NCBI GenBank assembly: GCA_037974665.1
Contig: CM075771.1
Span: forward strand, 24,685,425 to 24,749,424
DNA length: 64,000 nt
Source of the DNA: Ehretia macrophylla
Lineage: Eukaryota > Streptophyta > Magnoliopsida > Boraginales > Ehretiaceae
Direction: 5' to 3'
Under the pieces are notes generated by a model. The model did not search any database, was not told the origin of the DNA, and saw only the letters and a program-made list of their open reading frames with translations. Shown here one piece after another: positions 23,526 to 34,835 of this stretch. The number at the start of each line of letters is the position of its first letter. Positions within the stretch are counted from its first letter, which is position 1. A program made the translations under genes and the position numbers.

Positions 23526-24553
23526 GTTAGCATGAAAACTTAAAACAATAATCCCTAAACTTGTCAAGGCTAAAACTATATATAAACTAAAGAGTTATAT
23601 ATAGTATATATAATTGGGCATGAGGCCTCGATATCTAGTCTAGACTTGAAAAGGTGCATGATTTAACTTATAAACTTGTCAAAAAAAGCTTATAAGGCAA
23701 GTCCAACAAACTCCTTATTTTTTCTTTATAATAAAGAGCGAAATTAGTGACTTTCTATTTTTATAAACTCTCTATTTCAGTTTTACTCTAACAACACTCT
23801 CTATTAATTTTCCTCTTTCTTTTCACTTTTCTTTCTCACTTTCCCTTTCTTTTTCAGCTTCCATCTTTGACTTTTGGTGGTTTTTTTGTCTATTGCTGCA
23901 GCTTTTTGTTGATAGCTTGACAAACAAAGCAAAAAAAAAAAAAAAAAGTTTAAGTGAGCTCCTCACAACTCGCTACAAGCAGCGAGCTTTTGGTTTCAAG
24001 TGGCGAGCTCTCCAATCTAGTGAGATCAAATGGCTAACTTGTTGGAGTATATTTTTTTGAGTTGACTCTCTACTTTAACTAAAACACCAAAGTAGAGAAC
24101 TTGCTCTAAATATTACGTAGGTGTGGCCGTGCTACTACCTAAAATGTTAAAAAATCGATCTTAACAACCCAGAACACAAGTGAATAACGTGATCCAGTTC
24201 TCAATTAATTGGCCCAAACCTGATCCTTTATGGCCCAGCTGCCTATTGCTTAAATATGTTCAGCACAAAATTATATGATCTGTTGCTAAGGAGTAACCTT
24301 TAAAATCTATTTTCTTTACTTGTTGAACACAATATATTCTCATTTCGATAAGTGTATTGATCACAATCAAGAAACAAATTATTTTAGCTAATCTAATGTT
24401 CGATCAAAATTGTCCTTTCGCTTCAAGCTTAGTCGTTTGTTTGCTTCGCTTTTTTATTAGAAAATATGAGACTCAATAGTTATCGCATGGTGATCTTGAA
24501 TTATATAAAAAGAAATTCAGTAATCTGCATATGAAGATTTCACTATTATACTT
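18757..24553. other. Long AT-rich intergenic region
   Basis: About 5.8 kb with no supportable gene. The first kilobase should hold the ABCG promoter. It contains TA runs near 20069-20088 and the AT microsatellite at 23469-23523. A mirrored pair of frames at 22670-22924 has no recognisable domain. No retrotransposon coding sequence was recognised. Confidence 0.5.
23469..23523. repeat. AT dinucleotide microsatellite
   Basis: Uninterrupted AT repeat, about 27 units. Confidence 0.97.
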
Positions 24554-24558
24554 TTTAA

Positions 24559-25033
24559 TGTTAGGATTTGCCAAATATAATTAAATATATTTCTAGAACT
24601 TCTTTAACAAATCCTAAAATTCAATTTTGCTACCCATGTCAAATCAAGAGAATAAAGAGATATAGAAAGCAGACGTGTACCTAAATCCATTGTCGAAGAT
24701 AGATAAACGGGTTATGATCTTCCAAATTAGTACGAACTTTGCCAAAACTGTAGCCCTCTTTTCTCTGTTGATGGGGATGTAGAGAAAAATAACGTACGTA
24801 CAATTTGGGAACCATAACCCTAATATAACTTATAAGTTTTAGATATTTTTAATTTGGTCCCTCATCAAATTAGAAATATTACTAAGGTATCTACACATTA
24901 ATTCCATGAAAATTATACCCATAAGTCTAAACTTAATTCTTAATTATATCACTTTAATTAAGCTTAGTTAATAGATAGCACAATACGTTTAAATATTTAC
25001 GTGTGCAGCCCTACATGTTGAAATTTTTCAACA
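24559..25033 (-). repeat. Copia LTR (3' LTR of the minus-strand element)
   Basis: Begins TGTTAGGATTT and ends TTTTTCAACA on the plus strand. Same length (475 bp) as the partner at 31245-31719. Confidence 0.92.
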
Positions 25034-27627
25034 ATCTCCCACTGGGCCACATATGTAACCTTACAAATGTGTTTAACTTTATGAGCTCCAAAATTTGCTA
25101 TCACAACCTTGGGGTATATCCGGACAATTTCGTTCATTGACTATATCAATATAGGATCAAAGTGGTTTTCGTCACATTTAGCATAACTAAACTCATCAAT
25201 GGTCACGTATACCAATACAACCAAATGACATAAACCAATCATGGATCCGTAACGTGGAAAATTACATGAAATGTGATACAAACATGTCTATTTCCAACTG
25301 GTCCTACTTTAGTGAGATCGAAACCGAACATAATGTAACATAGTGAATCTAAACTGAATACTTTATTTCTGCAGAAAATATCCAAATACCAAATACCAAA
25401 GTGTGTCATAAACCAGACATAAAGTATCAAAATACAAACTCGCATTAAACCGTAATATCATTATACAATAATACACTCTTATGAGCAATGTATTCATTAA
25501 AGACCTTGGGTGGTAGTTCCATAATAAGCGGATCCGCAATCGTAGAGTTTGTCCCAATATGCTTTATAGAAATCTGTACACTCTATACTCTTTCCTTAAG
25601 TACCTAGATACTTGATGGATCTCTCAATGTCTCGGAATCCCAAAGAACCAGAATCAGAATACTTAATGATCTCCAACTGATCTGACTTCCGATATATGAA
25701 CATGTAATCTTTTATTCTCTGTCAGTTCTTTATAACCCATTTGTGTCCTAATTTCTTTATGTTCCATTACAGGATTCCTTAATTTCTGTCTAACACCCTT
25801 ACTATGTATGCACAATACAGACACGTACATACTTGAGTTTTTTTTAAAGATTCCCTTCAATTGACGCATAAGAGATCTTTTGAATTTCCTTAACTTTAAC
25901 ATCACCTTTTGGGCATTTCTGAAACTGAATTTTCTTTAATGACAGGGGTGTCACCTGGTTTATTGTCCTGCATACCTATATCATTAGTGGCAAGTTGTAT
26001 GTAATCAACTTATGAAACCAGGAAGATATTTTTACTCCCACTGAACCTGAGATACATACAATTATCAACATCATTTATCTCAAAACCAAATGAGATAATT
26101 ACTTGATGAAATTTTTAGTACCATTAACGGAAAGTTCGCTTGAGTACATAGATGGATTTCTTTAATTTGCAAACCATATTCTTTATGTCTTTCGACACAA
26201 AATTTTCTAGTTGCACCATATACATTGTCTCATCAATGTCGCCATTGAGAAACACCGTCTTAATATCCATTTGATGTAACTCAAGTTCAAAAATGTGCAA
26301 TATTCCTCAAAATTATCCTGAAAGAGTCTTTCTTTGAAACTTGAGAGAAAGTCTCTTAAAAAATTTAATGTGTTCCTTTTGAGTAAAGTATTTAGCTACA
26401 AGACTAGTCTTATATCTTTTAACATTACCTTTCGAATCCTTTTGGTTTTAACCAATAGGGTTCGCACCTGCTAGTAATGGGACAAGATTACAAATTTTAT
26501 TGTCTTGTATTAACTTGTACTCTTGATTGATATTAATCCACTTTTGAGAGTTAGAACCATGCATGTCCTGATGGAAGTTGATTGAATCATCTCACACCAT
26601 TCCATTATTTTTCTTATGTTCTTTGGAGAAATTGCATTTCTCCTTTCTTTTGTGGATTTCTTTAGTGGCATTGTTTTTTGAGGTTGTTGAGTTTGTTCTT
26701 TTGAAACAATTACCTCATCTTGTATGGGGAGTTGTTCAACATTGTCTTTTAAGGTTCCGGATTTGCTTCTTGATCAATGACAGGTGTGGAAACCAGCACA
26801 TTGTCAAAAACAATAGTAGGAATTGAAACTGATTCCCCCTAAAAGACAATGTCCAAAACCTTATTTCTCTCCCAAACTCAATATCCTCAAAATGTTGCAG
26901 TTCCCATCTAAAAAACTGACCTAATTGTGGGATCTTAAGTTTTTGTGGCCCTTGATCACTTTATAATACCTAATAAAGCAGTTGCTAACTGTTTTGGAGT
27001 CCAATTTCCCTTTATGTGGCCTATAAGGCCTTGCCTTAGCTGGACATCCCCAAATGTGAGAATGCTTTAGTGGGTACTTTGTTTAGAATATAAGTTGTAT
27101 TCTTTAATTCTTTTTCCCAGAGTGATAACTTTAGTGCTTGTGTCATAATGTAGCTTAAATTTTCTTATTTAATTCGCACTTAATAACATGTGATTCCACA
27201 TGCAGAGTTTAACTTTATGATGCAATATTGGTAATCATATATATATATATAGGTTATTGCAATTGCATAATGAACTAGTGATAACAACATTTGAATTTGA
27301 AGAAAGACTAAATTTATTATTTCCAAAAGAAAAATAATATCCAGATTTGTCCTAAAATGGAAATACAAACCAAATTCCGTCTAAATGACGATACAACCAA
27401 AGTGTCTTTCAAATCCAAAATGAAAACTAGTTCCAAACAACAACCTAAAAATTGCCTATTGTTTCAACTTCCACCGATTTTTCATCGCCCATACAGATGA
27501 TTCTTTCAGCATCATTTGGCTTTCGGTGTCTTTTTCAACTTTACATAGAAACATTAATCTAACCACAAATGTTTCTAGGTACTGAAGCTAGATTAACCTT
27601 AAAATAGACCAAAGTGAGAATTGTACC
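25034..27627 (-). pseudogene. Decayed Copia pol (protease, integrase, RT, RNase H remnants)
   Basis: Minus-strand translation in shifting frames gives a protease-proximal segment (27600-27380), an integrase-to-linker segment with SHIWGCPAKARPYRP near 27055-27010, and reverse-transcriptase blocks near 26440-26120 (YKTRLVAKYF and LHQMDIKTVFLNGDIDETMY, whose D lies in the conserved catalytic motif of Copia RT). The part from about 25900 to 25034 is RT/RNase H remnant with little intact sequence. Stops and frameshifts are frequent, so no functional product is expected. Confidence 0.8.
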
Positions 27628-29141
27628 TGTTGTCCTTTAATTAAATCTAAGAGGGGGGTGAATTAGGTTATATATGCAATACTACTACTTTTTTGATTAG
27701 GTAATATACTAGCAATGATCAATCAAAAATAATTTGAAACAAATATGCACTCTAACAATATAAAGTGTAAGTGATGCAATATATCAAACACTTAGTGTGC
27801 ATAAATTAATACAAAGAGAGAGTTGAGAGAAAGAGATTGCAAATCACGATTTAGCGTGGTTCGGGCCCCGCCTAAGTCCACGACCTAAGCTCCCCACTTA
27901 GGATTTCAACAATTTTTACTATGATGACTCTTCAAATGTTGGTGAGTCCATAAACCAACTACAATGATAGTTCAAACTTTTACAATAGAAAAATCATTCT
28001 CAATACAAAGCTTTAACCCCAACACCTTTGACAAAAAAAATCCTTCCTTTTAAAGTGTTTAACTCTCTCTTTTTATGAGTGTTTGAGATTCACAATAAAA
28101 ACCCTCTTTTAGGGTACATGAATACAAGGAATGCTTCTCTCTCAATAGCTCACAAATTTTTGTTCAAGTATAGCACAATGATGATTCAAAGATGAAATTA
28201 GTGTAAGAAATCAAGAGTAAATGCTTTGAATCAATGTTTTGAAAATTTGTAGTTAAGAGGCATTAATAGAAGCTGAAATGGGTGTAATAAATGCACCCCA
28301 ACGTTTATAAAATGACTATATTTTGAATCAGCATTTTGTCTCAATTGGTCGACCCTTGTTTCGCTTGTCGACCGGTCGAGAGACCCTCGTCCGGTGGACA
28401 GGCCTCGAGGGGACGACCCTTTGGCCTCCGGTCGACCGGTCGCCATGGGGTCGTCCGGTGGGATCAAAACTGCCAGGGTTGGGTTTTTTAAAAACGTTTA
28501 TTTTGAGCATGTTTTGTAAAATATTTTTCAAATATTTCAAAATAATATTTGAGAATCATTGTTGAGCATATATCATTTGCAAGACCCAAAACCCCAGTCA
28601 AGTCCCAACCGGTACCCCTTATGACTTCCGTCTCCATCCTTATAACTCCATCTTCATTCTTCAATTCTTTACAACTTGAGGCTTGTAGAGATCTTGACAA
28701 AAAGACACTTGACCTTGATCATGTTGAGCTCTTCATTTTATCTTCATGATTAAATCACTTGAGCTTGATCAACATCATTCTTCATGAACTTGCTCTTGAG
28801 CTTGTATAGTATTGATATTCACAAAGTGCTTTGATCATCTCTTCAATCTTCCTTCTTTAGGATAAGAGCTTAGCTAGGATGTTCACATCTTGAATCTTCA
28901 TAGATCTTGACCATTAGAGTACTTTGATCTTCTCATTGGAGGATGCCTTTTGCTTGATCATTACTTTCCATGAGCATTACTCCAATCCTTATGAGCTTAC
29001 TTAATATGTTGAGTATCTTTCAAGCTTTGACTAATTCTCAAACAATAAACTCATTACAAGATATGATTAGTCAATAGATCAATTTCATAATCAAGATTTA
29101 GTTATCATCAAAATATAGGATTTAAAGCCTTTAGGCTAACA
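27628..29141 (-). mobile_element. Nested solo LTR (probably Copia/SIRE-like) inside the Copia element
   Basis: The boundaries are TGTTGTCC... at 27628 and ...GGCTAACA at 29141 (TG...CA in either orientation). The flanks GTACC (27623-27627) and ATACC (29142-29146) form a 5-bp duplication with one change. Removing the element rejoins the Copia sequence directly after the zinc knuckle. On the minus strand it begins TGTTAGCCTAAAGGCTTTAA, a start I associate with SIRE-type Copia LTRs, so minus orientation is inferred. It has no coding content. Internally it holds repeated GGTCGAC/GACCGGT words near 28345-28460. Confidence 0.75.
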
Positions 29142-30000
29142 ATACCTCTCTTTGCACGCCAAGCGTGATATTTGGCACAATTCTTATTTTCATGTCCATG
29201 TTGGTTGCATAAGAAACATCACTCATTTTCCTGCTGCGATTTCTTCTGCTCTGGACCCTAGGTAGCTTCTTATTCCTTCTTTCTTTTCTTGCCTTTATAT
29301 TTAGAGGTGCTAGCCAAGTGAGCATTTTAAGTTCCTTCATGCTTCAACCTTTTTTCCTCTTGCACACAATATGAAATGAGCTCGTTTAGAGTCCATTTCT
29401 CCTTTTGATAGTTATAACTAACCTTAAATTGACTAAATTGTGTAGGAAGTGATATAAAAACTAAATGCACAAGCAAATCATTCGACAGCTAGAGCTCTAG
29501 TTCATTAAGCTTTGAAGCAATATAGGACATCTGCATGATGTATTCCCTTATGTTTCATTTGCCCCTATACTTCATTGAAATCAAGCTTGCTAGAAGCGTG
29601 TGCTTGTTTCAGCCTTATCGTTTTTAGTAAAACGTTTCTCAATTTTGACAAGGAACTCCTTGGCATTAGTTATCCTTTCGAATACTGCACCCCTAAAGGC
29701 TTCTGAAATGCCACGATTTATAATCATAAGACTCAAGCGATTTGAGCGGTTCCACTTCTCAAAGTTCATTCTGTCACCAAGTGAACTTGCATCCGTAAGA
29801 GAAGCAGGTAGCTCAATCCTTAATGCAAGGTCTAGATCTATGTAGTCAAGAACAATTAAAATGTTCTATTTCCAATCCTTAAAGCTCATCCCATTAAGCA
29901 TGGGAATTGAATTTATGTTGGCAGATATAATATTAGTAGACATACTAGCTGAAATGAGAATAAAATAAACAATCAATGAACATGTTCAAACAATGTCCAT
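29142..30000 (-). pseudogene. Decayed Copia gag with CCHC zinc knuckle
   Basis: Minus-strand translation shows the Copia gag core, with MLNGMSFKDWK near the start, then NFEKWNRSNRLSLMIINRGI and EAFRGAVFERITNAKEFL. A zinc knuckle CFLCNQHGHENKNC is at about 29215-29174, the nucleic-acid-binding motif C-X2-C-X4-H-X4-C. At least one stop and one frameshift interrupt it. It is separated from protease by the nested solo LTR. Confidence 0.85.
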
Positions 30001-31244
30001 ATTTCAAAAATCAATAAATTCAAATAATGGTAAACCCCATCTCAAGATACCTAGTACAACATTAATATCAAGTTTTTGGACAATAATATTAACTGTAAGT
30101 GGTACTCTTGTTGTAGTGATCAAACATTGATAATAAATCATGTCAAATAATAAATATATCTTTGGATCTATTTATTATTCACATATAAAACCTTATAATC
30201 CTCATATGTTTACCACCACAGGTATGTGTGCAATTCGGCCAAATATTAACCTTCATTTGGACCGGCTAATACTGACATGAATACACACACAAAAAAGTAT
30301 CTAACATCCTTCATGAATAATCTACATAAGAGTGGTCACTTTGGTGACATCTTGTTTCAATTATGCCACTTAGAATGTTCGACAACCTTAAAAGGTCATA
30401 ATTAATATATTTGAATTTATTCAATAGAAACTAATTTCAATTTGCACTAAACCGTACAGATTCCAAATATATATTATGACAACGTATCCTCAATTTCATA
30501 TATAAAATAAAAGGAATTATGAAGAAAACAAATTAAATGTTTTATCTTCATAAGCCTATCCGCAACAATAAATATATATGCATGTCCATTTGCAATCATG
30601 TCCCTAGTCTAGTGGCAAAGAAACCAAATATGCATCTAAGAGGTCTCAAGTTCGGATCTTGCAGTATTGAAAGTTTAGAATTTTTTTTTTAATGGAATCT
30701 GAATCCACAGGTAGTCCATGAAATAAAAAAAATAATTCAGAGTTAACCACGTTGACCACAGTACTTAATCCGTTGCCAAGTTTCAAGTTTACAATATAAT
30801 AATATCAAACTTGAAATCTAATCATTACTGATGACCATTGAGCAAAAGCGAATCATTCATTGATTCCTTAATCAGAATGATATCAAAGGTGACTCAAAAA
30901 TATAACTAAATCCATATTCAAATCACTCAGCAATTTATAACCAAAAAACTCATGATGCCAACAATCAAAAAATGAATATGAATATACTCTGAATAAAGAC
31001 AACAATCGCATGATGTACCAACTTTTAAACAAAATATGGTCAAAGTGATGTTCAAGTGTGCGCCGCGACGCTACAACGAACTAGAATATCGCCATAGTTT
31101 TTTTTTTATAATCTTGAAACCCAAAGCTTGTTTTATTTTGAATCTAAATCTAAAATTCCAAAAAATCTTAACATAGAAGATCAAACCCAAAACTAAAACT
31201 TAACCAATTCTCATGAATCGATCATGGGTGGCTCTGATATCACT

Positions 31245-31719
31245 TGTTAGGATTTTTCAAGTATAATTAAACATATTTCTAGAACTTCTTTAATAAACCC
31301 TAAAATTCACTTTTGCTACCCATGTCAAATCAAGAGAATAAGAAGATATAGAAAGCGGAAACATACCTGAATCCATTATCGGAGATAGATAAACGGGTTG
31401 TGATATTCCAAATTGGTACAAACTTTGCCAAAGGTGTAACCCTCTTTTCTCTATTGATGGGGATGCATAGAAAAATAACGTACGTACAATTTGGAGATCA
31501 TAACCCTAATATAATTTATAAGTTTTAGATATTTCTAATTTGGCCCCTCATCAAATTAGAAATATTACTAAGGTATCTACACATTAATTCCATGACAATT
31601 ATACCCATAAGCCTAAACTTAATTCTTAATTAGATCACTTTAATTAGGCCTAATTAATAGATATCACAACACATTTAAATATTTACATGTGTGGCCCCAC
31701 ATGTTGAAATTTTTCAACA
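31245..31719 (-). repeat. Copia LTR (5' LTR of the minus-strand element)
   Basis: Begins TGTTAGGATTT and ends TTTTTCAACA on the plus strand. The tRNA-Met primer-binding site abuts its internal edge at 31231-31242. Confidence 0.92.
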
Positions 31720-31724
31720 TTCAA

Positions 31725-32480
31725 AGGATTGTCTCTTCTACATAGTGAATTCAAGAATAGTGCAATGTAAAGGATTCAATGACAACATCCTCTTTGGGTC
31801 TTGATTCGATTCTTTTATGAGATATGGAGATTGTATGGCAGGACTTCTAAATGATTGAATAATTGATTTTCGATCTAAAATAGTCGAGGATAAGTAAATC
31901 TTCTAAGGGGTTTTGATTACCAATTATGAGATCCAAGTCCATCTTGGTAATTTTGAAATATCAGGACTATTAATTATCTGTTGCATTACTATATTTTTAG
32001 GACTTATGCAAATAACAATATACATTAATATATATATGATTAGATTAACTTCAATCATTGTAAGCATGCCACTGATAAGAATCTGATTCTCTTATCTGTA
32101 ATATAATTATTAAAATATGGCTCAACCAATGCTGAGCACAGTAAATGACATATTTGTCATAAAAGTTTGATACTCTTTTAACGACATTCTTGCATGATAA
32201 CCCAAAAACAGTTGTGAAATAGTCATTGGCAACGATGCTATATTATTTCCCACACCACACAAAACCATATGACCATTCTCTTTCCAAAATACTACACATA
32301 TTCTTCAACCTTTCAACCTTTACGGATATTTGATTGCGGATTAAAGGTAGGTTCTCGTTTTCGCTTATATTGAAATTTGGCTACGTGTTAGCACACATTA
32401 ACCCTTTTTTCTCCTACAAGCCTTCCCAATAAATAAGTATTCTTTGCACAAGAAACAGTGTGTATGACACTAGAGTGCCC
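31725..32480. other. Intergenic; likely upstream region of the 32.5 kb gene
   Basis: AT-rich DNA without recognisable coding sequence or transposon ends. The last few hundred bases are the upstream region and possible leader of the small gene that starts at 32481. Confidence 0.4.
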
Positions 32481-32855
32481 ATGAGAGCCACCTATGTGAA
32501 CCTCTACAAGTGGCCACAGTCTGATGCAGAGTTTGTGAAAGCTGCACGAACGGCGGCCAATATGCGTGGATGAGGAGGGTTGCTGCAGCCGCCTAAGGTG
32601 GTGGATAGTGTTTCATGCAGGCAAATGTACCTTAGGAGCTTTACATTTTCAAGAAAAGAGTCTGTGTCTGAAAGGACCAAGAAATCTTTTGGTAAATTCA
32701 GAGACAGGGTGGCTATTGGGGAAAAGAATAGAAATGTTAGGCTTCAGAGAAGGAGATGCATGATGAGAATGAAAAAGATGTCTTGTGGAGCACTGAGTGC
32801 CATTTTTCAGAAATTGCTGTCTTGTACTGCTAGCTTAGATGTTGCCAATCACTAA
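32481..32855 (+). pseudogene. Small conserved plant protein of unknown function, one premature TGA
   Basis: The frame from ATG 32481 to TAA 32855 (124 codons plus stop) starts MRATYVNLYKWPQSDAEFV, continues with VVDSVSCRQMYLRSFTFSRKES, and has a basic middle (RLQRRRCMMRMKKMS) and a tail with SAIFQKLLSCTASLD. I recognise this as a small plant-specific family with no assigned biochemical role. TGA at 32571-32573 (codon 31) is the only break, and both sides share the same frame. Translation could restart at the ATG at 32580, which would keep the conserved CRQMYLRS block but lose the N-terminal motif. It may be a recent pseudogene, a sequencing error, or a gene using the downstream start. Confidence 0.6.
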
Positions 32856-33439
32856 AATCAAACTTATTCATAGTAGGGCCAGATTCAATAACGATGGACG
32901 GAATTGTTTGGCTTTTATGTGTGTGGGGGGCTTATATTCACTTTAGCACAATACGATTTATCATTTCAAAATACAATTGATTGTTCCAAAATGATCCGTG
33001 GTTTTTTAGTTTTTTCATTAGTAGTGTTGCTGTTGTTGACTGCTCTTTTTTTTCCATTTTTGGAACTTTTCTTTTTGTTCTTTTCCTTTTCACTTTTCCT
33101 TGTTTGTGCTTTTCTAGTTATGTTTGAAGGATTGGAATTTGTAAACATGCATTGATTCTTTCTGCTATATATATGTTGATGGTTTAGTTAGCATGATGTC
33201 CTTTGTTGTCTGTTGATCCATGTTTGGTATTTTTTGGGAATCGCCATAACAAGGAGTTTGATATATTAAACCCTCATTATGTACGAGATTCGAGGAAGGG
33301 TAGAACCAATAATTTGTAATAATTTGTGAGTTCTAGTACACATATTCTACCAATACAACATGATTACACAAAATGCAGCGAGTTCTTAGGACTCCTGTTC
33401 ATGGAGAAGAGACATCAATACTGGTTCAAACTTGAAACC
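32856..33439. other. 3' flank of the small gene; no further gene
   Basis: T-rich sequence, probably the 3'UTR and downstream DNA. A frame at 32904-33155 consists of hydrophobic T-rich codons and is not supported as a gene. Confidence 0.4.
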
Positions 33440-33608
33440 TTCTCTTATTACAATAAATCGTTATGCGATCATTTTATCCAACTCTTAAATGTCTAGTGTC
33501 CTATCTTTACTTGTGATTGTGCTATGTAAACCTCTATATGTTTTCCATCAAGTTGATGATAGTGCAAAGAGATGACCAAGTGGCCAAAAGAAACTATTGC
33601 TAATTGGC
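33440..33608. repeat. 169-bp direct repeat, copy 1 (left of LINE fragment)
   Basis: Collinear with 34202-34370 over 169 bases, with four differences found by eye and no gaps. It begins TTCTCTTATTA and ends GCTAATTGGC. Confidence 0.95.
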
Positions 33609-34201
33609 AGAGGCGTGGCGTAACACTGAGGAATTTCCGCATCGCCATGTTCAAGAAATCTTGGTTGGCTGGTCGAAACCAACTCAGGGGTGGAAGCTTA
33701 ATACTGACAGTTGCACGAAAGGTAATCCAGGTTTAGTAGGATTCGGGGGTATCTTCCGTGATACAAATGGTGCTTGGACTTTTGGATTCGCTATTAATCT
33801 GGGGATCTCTACTAATAATAAAGCTGAATTAATGGCAGTCTGGGAAGGACTTAGAAGAGCCGTCGACATGGGTATCACTTATCTCATCATTGAGTCCGAT
33901 TCGATTATTACCATTCAGCTATTACAATCAAAAGTGGCTCCTAATAGCCCTCTCAAGTTTCTCATTGAAGACTGCAAACAAATTCTTGCTAATCATGAGG
34001 GGTATCGACTCCAGCATGTATTTCTTGAAGCTAACCAATGTGCAAAACTATAGCCTCCAGTTGACCTTGGGATGTCATTTTTTCGAGAATCCACCCACTC
34101 AACTATTGACAAGAATCGAGAAGGATAGACAGGGAGAAACATACTCTAGAGTTATTACTAGTTAGCTTGGCTTTGCCTTCCTTTTCATAAAAAAAAAAAC
34201 T
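33609..34201 (+). mobile_element. 5'-truncated LINE carrying an RNase H domain and poly(A) tail
   Basis: This 593-bp insert between two 169-bp direct repeats ends in an A run (34189-34199), the signature of target-primed reverse transcription. The plus-strand frame 33604-34053 encodes a plant LINE-type RNase H. GWKLNTDSCTKGNPGLVGFG carries the first catalytic Asp, NNKAELMAVWEGL the catalytic Glu, and IIESDS the second Asp. The last conserved segment (normally ANQCAD) reads ANQCAKL and then stops. The terminal sequence (FFENPP, LEKDRQGE-like) continues in another frame from about 34042, so a small deletion or frameshift has occurred. No reverse transcriptase remains. Confidence 0.85.
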
Positions 34202-34370
34202 TTCTCTTATTATAATAAATCGTTATCTGATCATTTTATCCAACTCTTAAATGTCTAGTGTCCTATCTTTACTTGTGATTGTGCTATGTAAACCTCTATA
34301 TGCTTTCCATCAAGTTGATGATAGTGCAAAGAGATGACCAAGTGGCCAAAAGAAACTATTGCTAATTGGC
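34202..34370. repeat. 169-bp direct repeat, copy 2 (right of LINE fragment)
   Basis: Second copy of the 33440-33608 sequence, starting two bases after the poly(A) tail. Confidence 0.95.
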
Positions 34371-34830
34371 GGCATTACTTGAAACCTAACTTTATTTTTA
34401 CTTATTTATAATATAGGATAGTGTTAAGTTCACTTACCAGAGCTAACATGTATATAATAGTAGGAAAGTGATTAATTAAACACCAAGATTTGCAGTAGAC
34501 TTGGATCAACTTGTCATATAAAAACGTAAAGATAAGATGGAATCTGTCAAATGGGATTGGGAGAGGGGAGGGGGGGGGGGGTAAGGGTGGGTGGGTCATG
34601 CAATCATCAAAGCCACCAAACTCGATTCAGCAAGCAAGGGAATGTGTCATGTAGGGTTCATCACTATTCGTCCTGAAAACTACCTCCTATGAGCCAGGGG
34701 ATGACTAAAAAATTGGAATATTGTGAAATGCACATTTGCATTTGTTACATTCCAGACTCAAAATTTCTGGGTCACAAACAAAAATCACTTTCATTTATTT
34801 ACTGATGTAAATCGTTAGAGATTCCTGATC
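34371..34830. other. Intergenic, with G-rich tract at 34561-34600
   Basis: No gene seen. A G-rich stretch (runs of 3-12 G) lies at about 34561-34600. Confidence 0.4.
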
Positions 34831-34835
34831 ATGGG

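Larger units (their letters stand above)
24559..31719 (-). mobile_element. Decayed Ty1/Copia LTR retrotransposon with nested solo LTR
   Basis: Two 475-bp LTRs (24559-25033 and 31245-31719) are collinear throughout with scattered substitutions. The element reads on the minus strand. Its PBS, TGATATCAGAGC (31231-31242), complements the 3' end of initiator tRNA-Met with one mismatch. The purine tract GTGGGAGAT lies just outside the left LTR. Internal order on the minus strand is gag (about 29950-29340), a CCHC zinc knuckle (29150-29225), protease-like sequence (27600-27380), integrase C-terminal remnants near 27050, and reverse transcriptase (about 26450-26100), which fits Copia order PR-INT-RT. 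Many stops and frameshifts are present. Flanking 5-mers TTTAA and TTCAA look like a target duplication with one change. A 1.5 kb solo LTR interrupts gag just after the zinc knuckle. Confidence 0.9.

Noticed and set aside
28323..28565. 80-codon plus-strand frame and overlapping minus-strand frames
   Set aside because: They lie in the GC-rich palindromic island of the nested solo LTR. All strands are open and no domain is seen.
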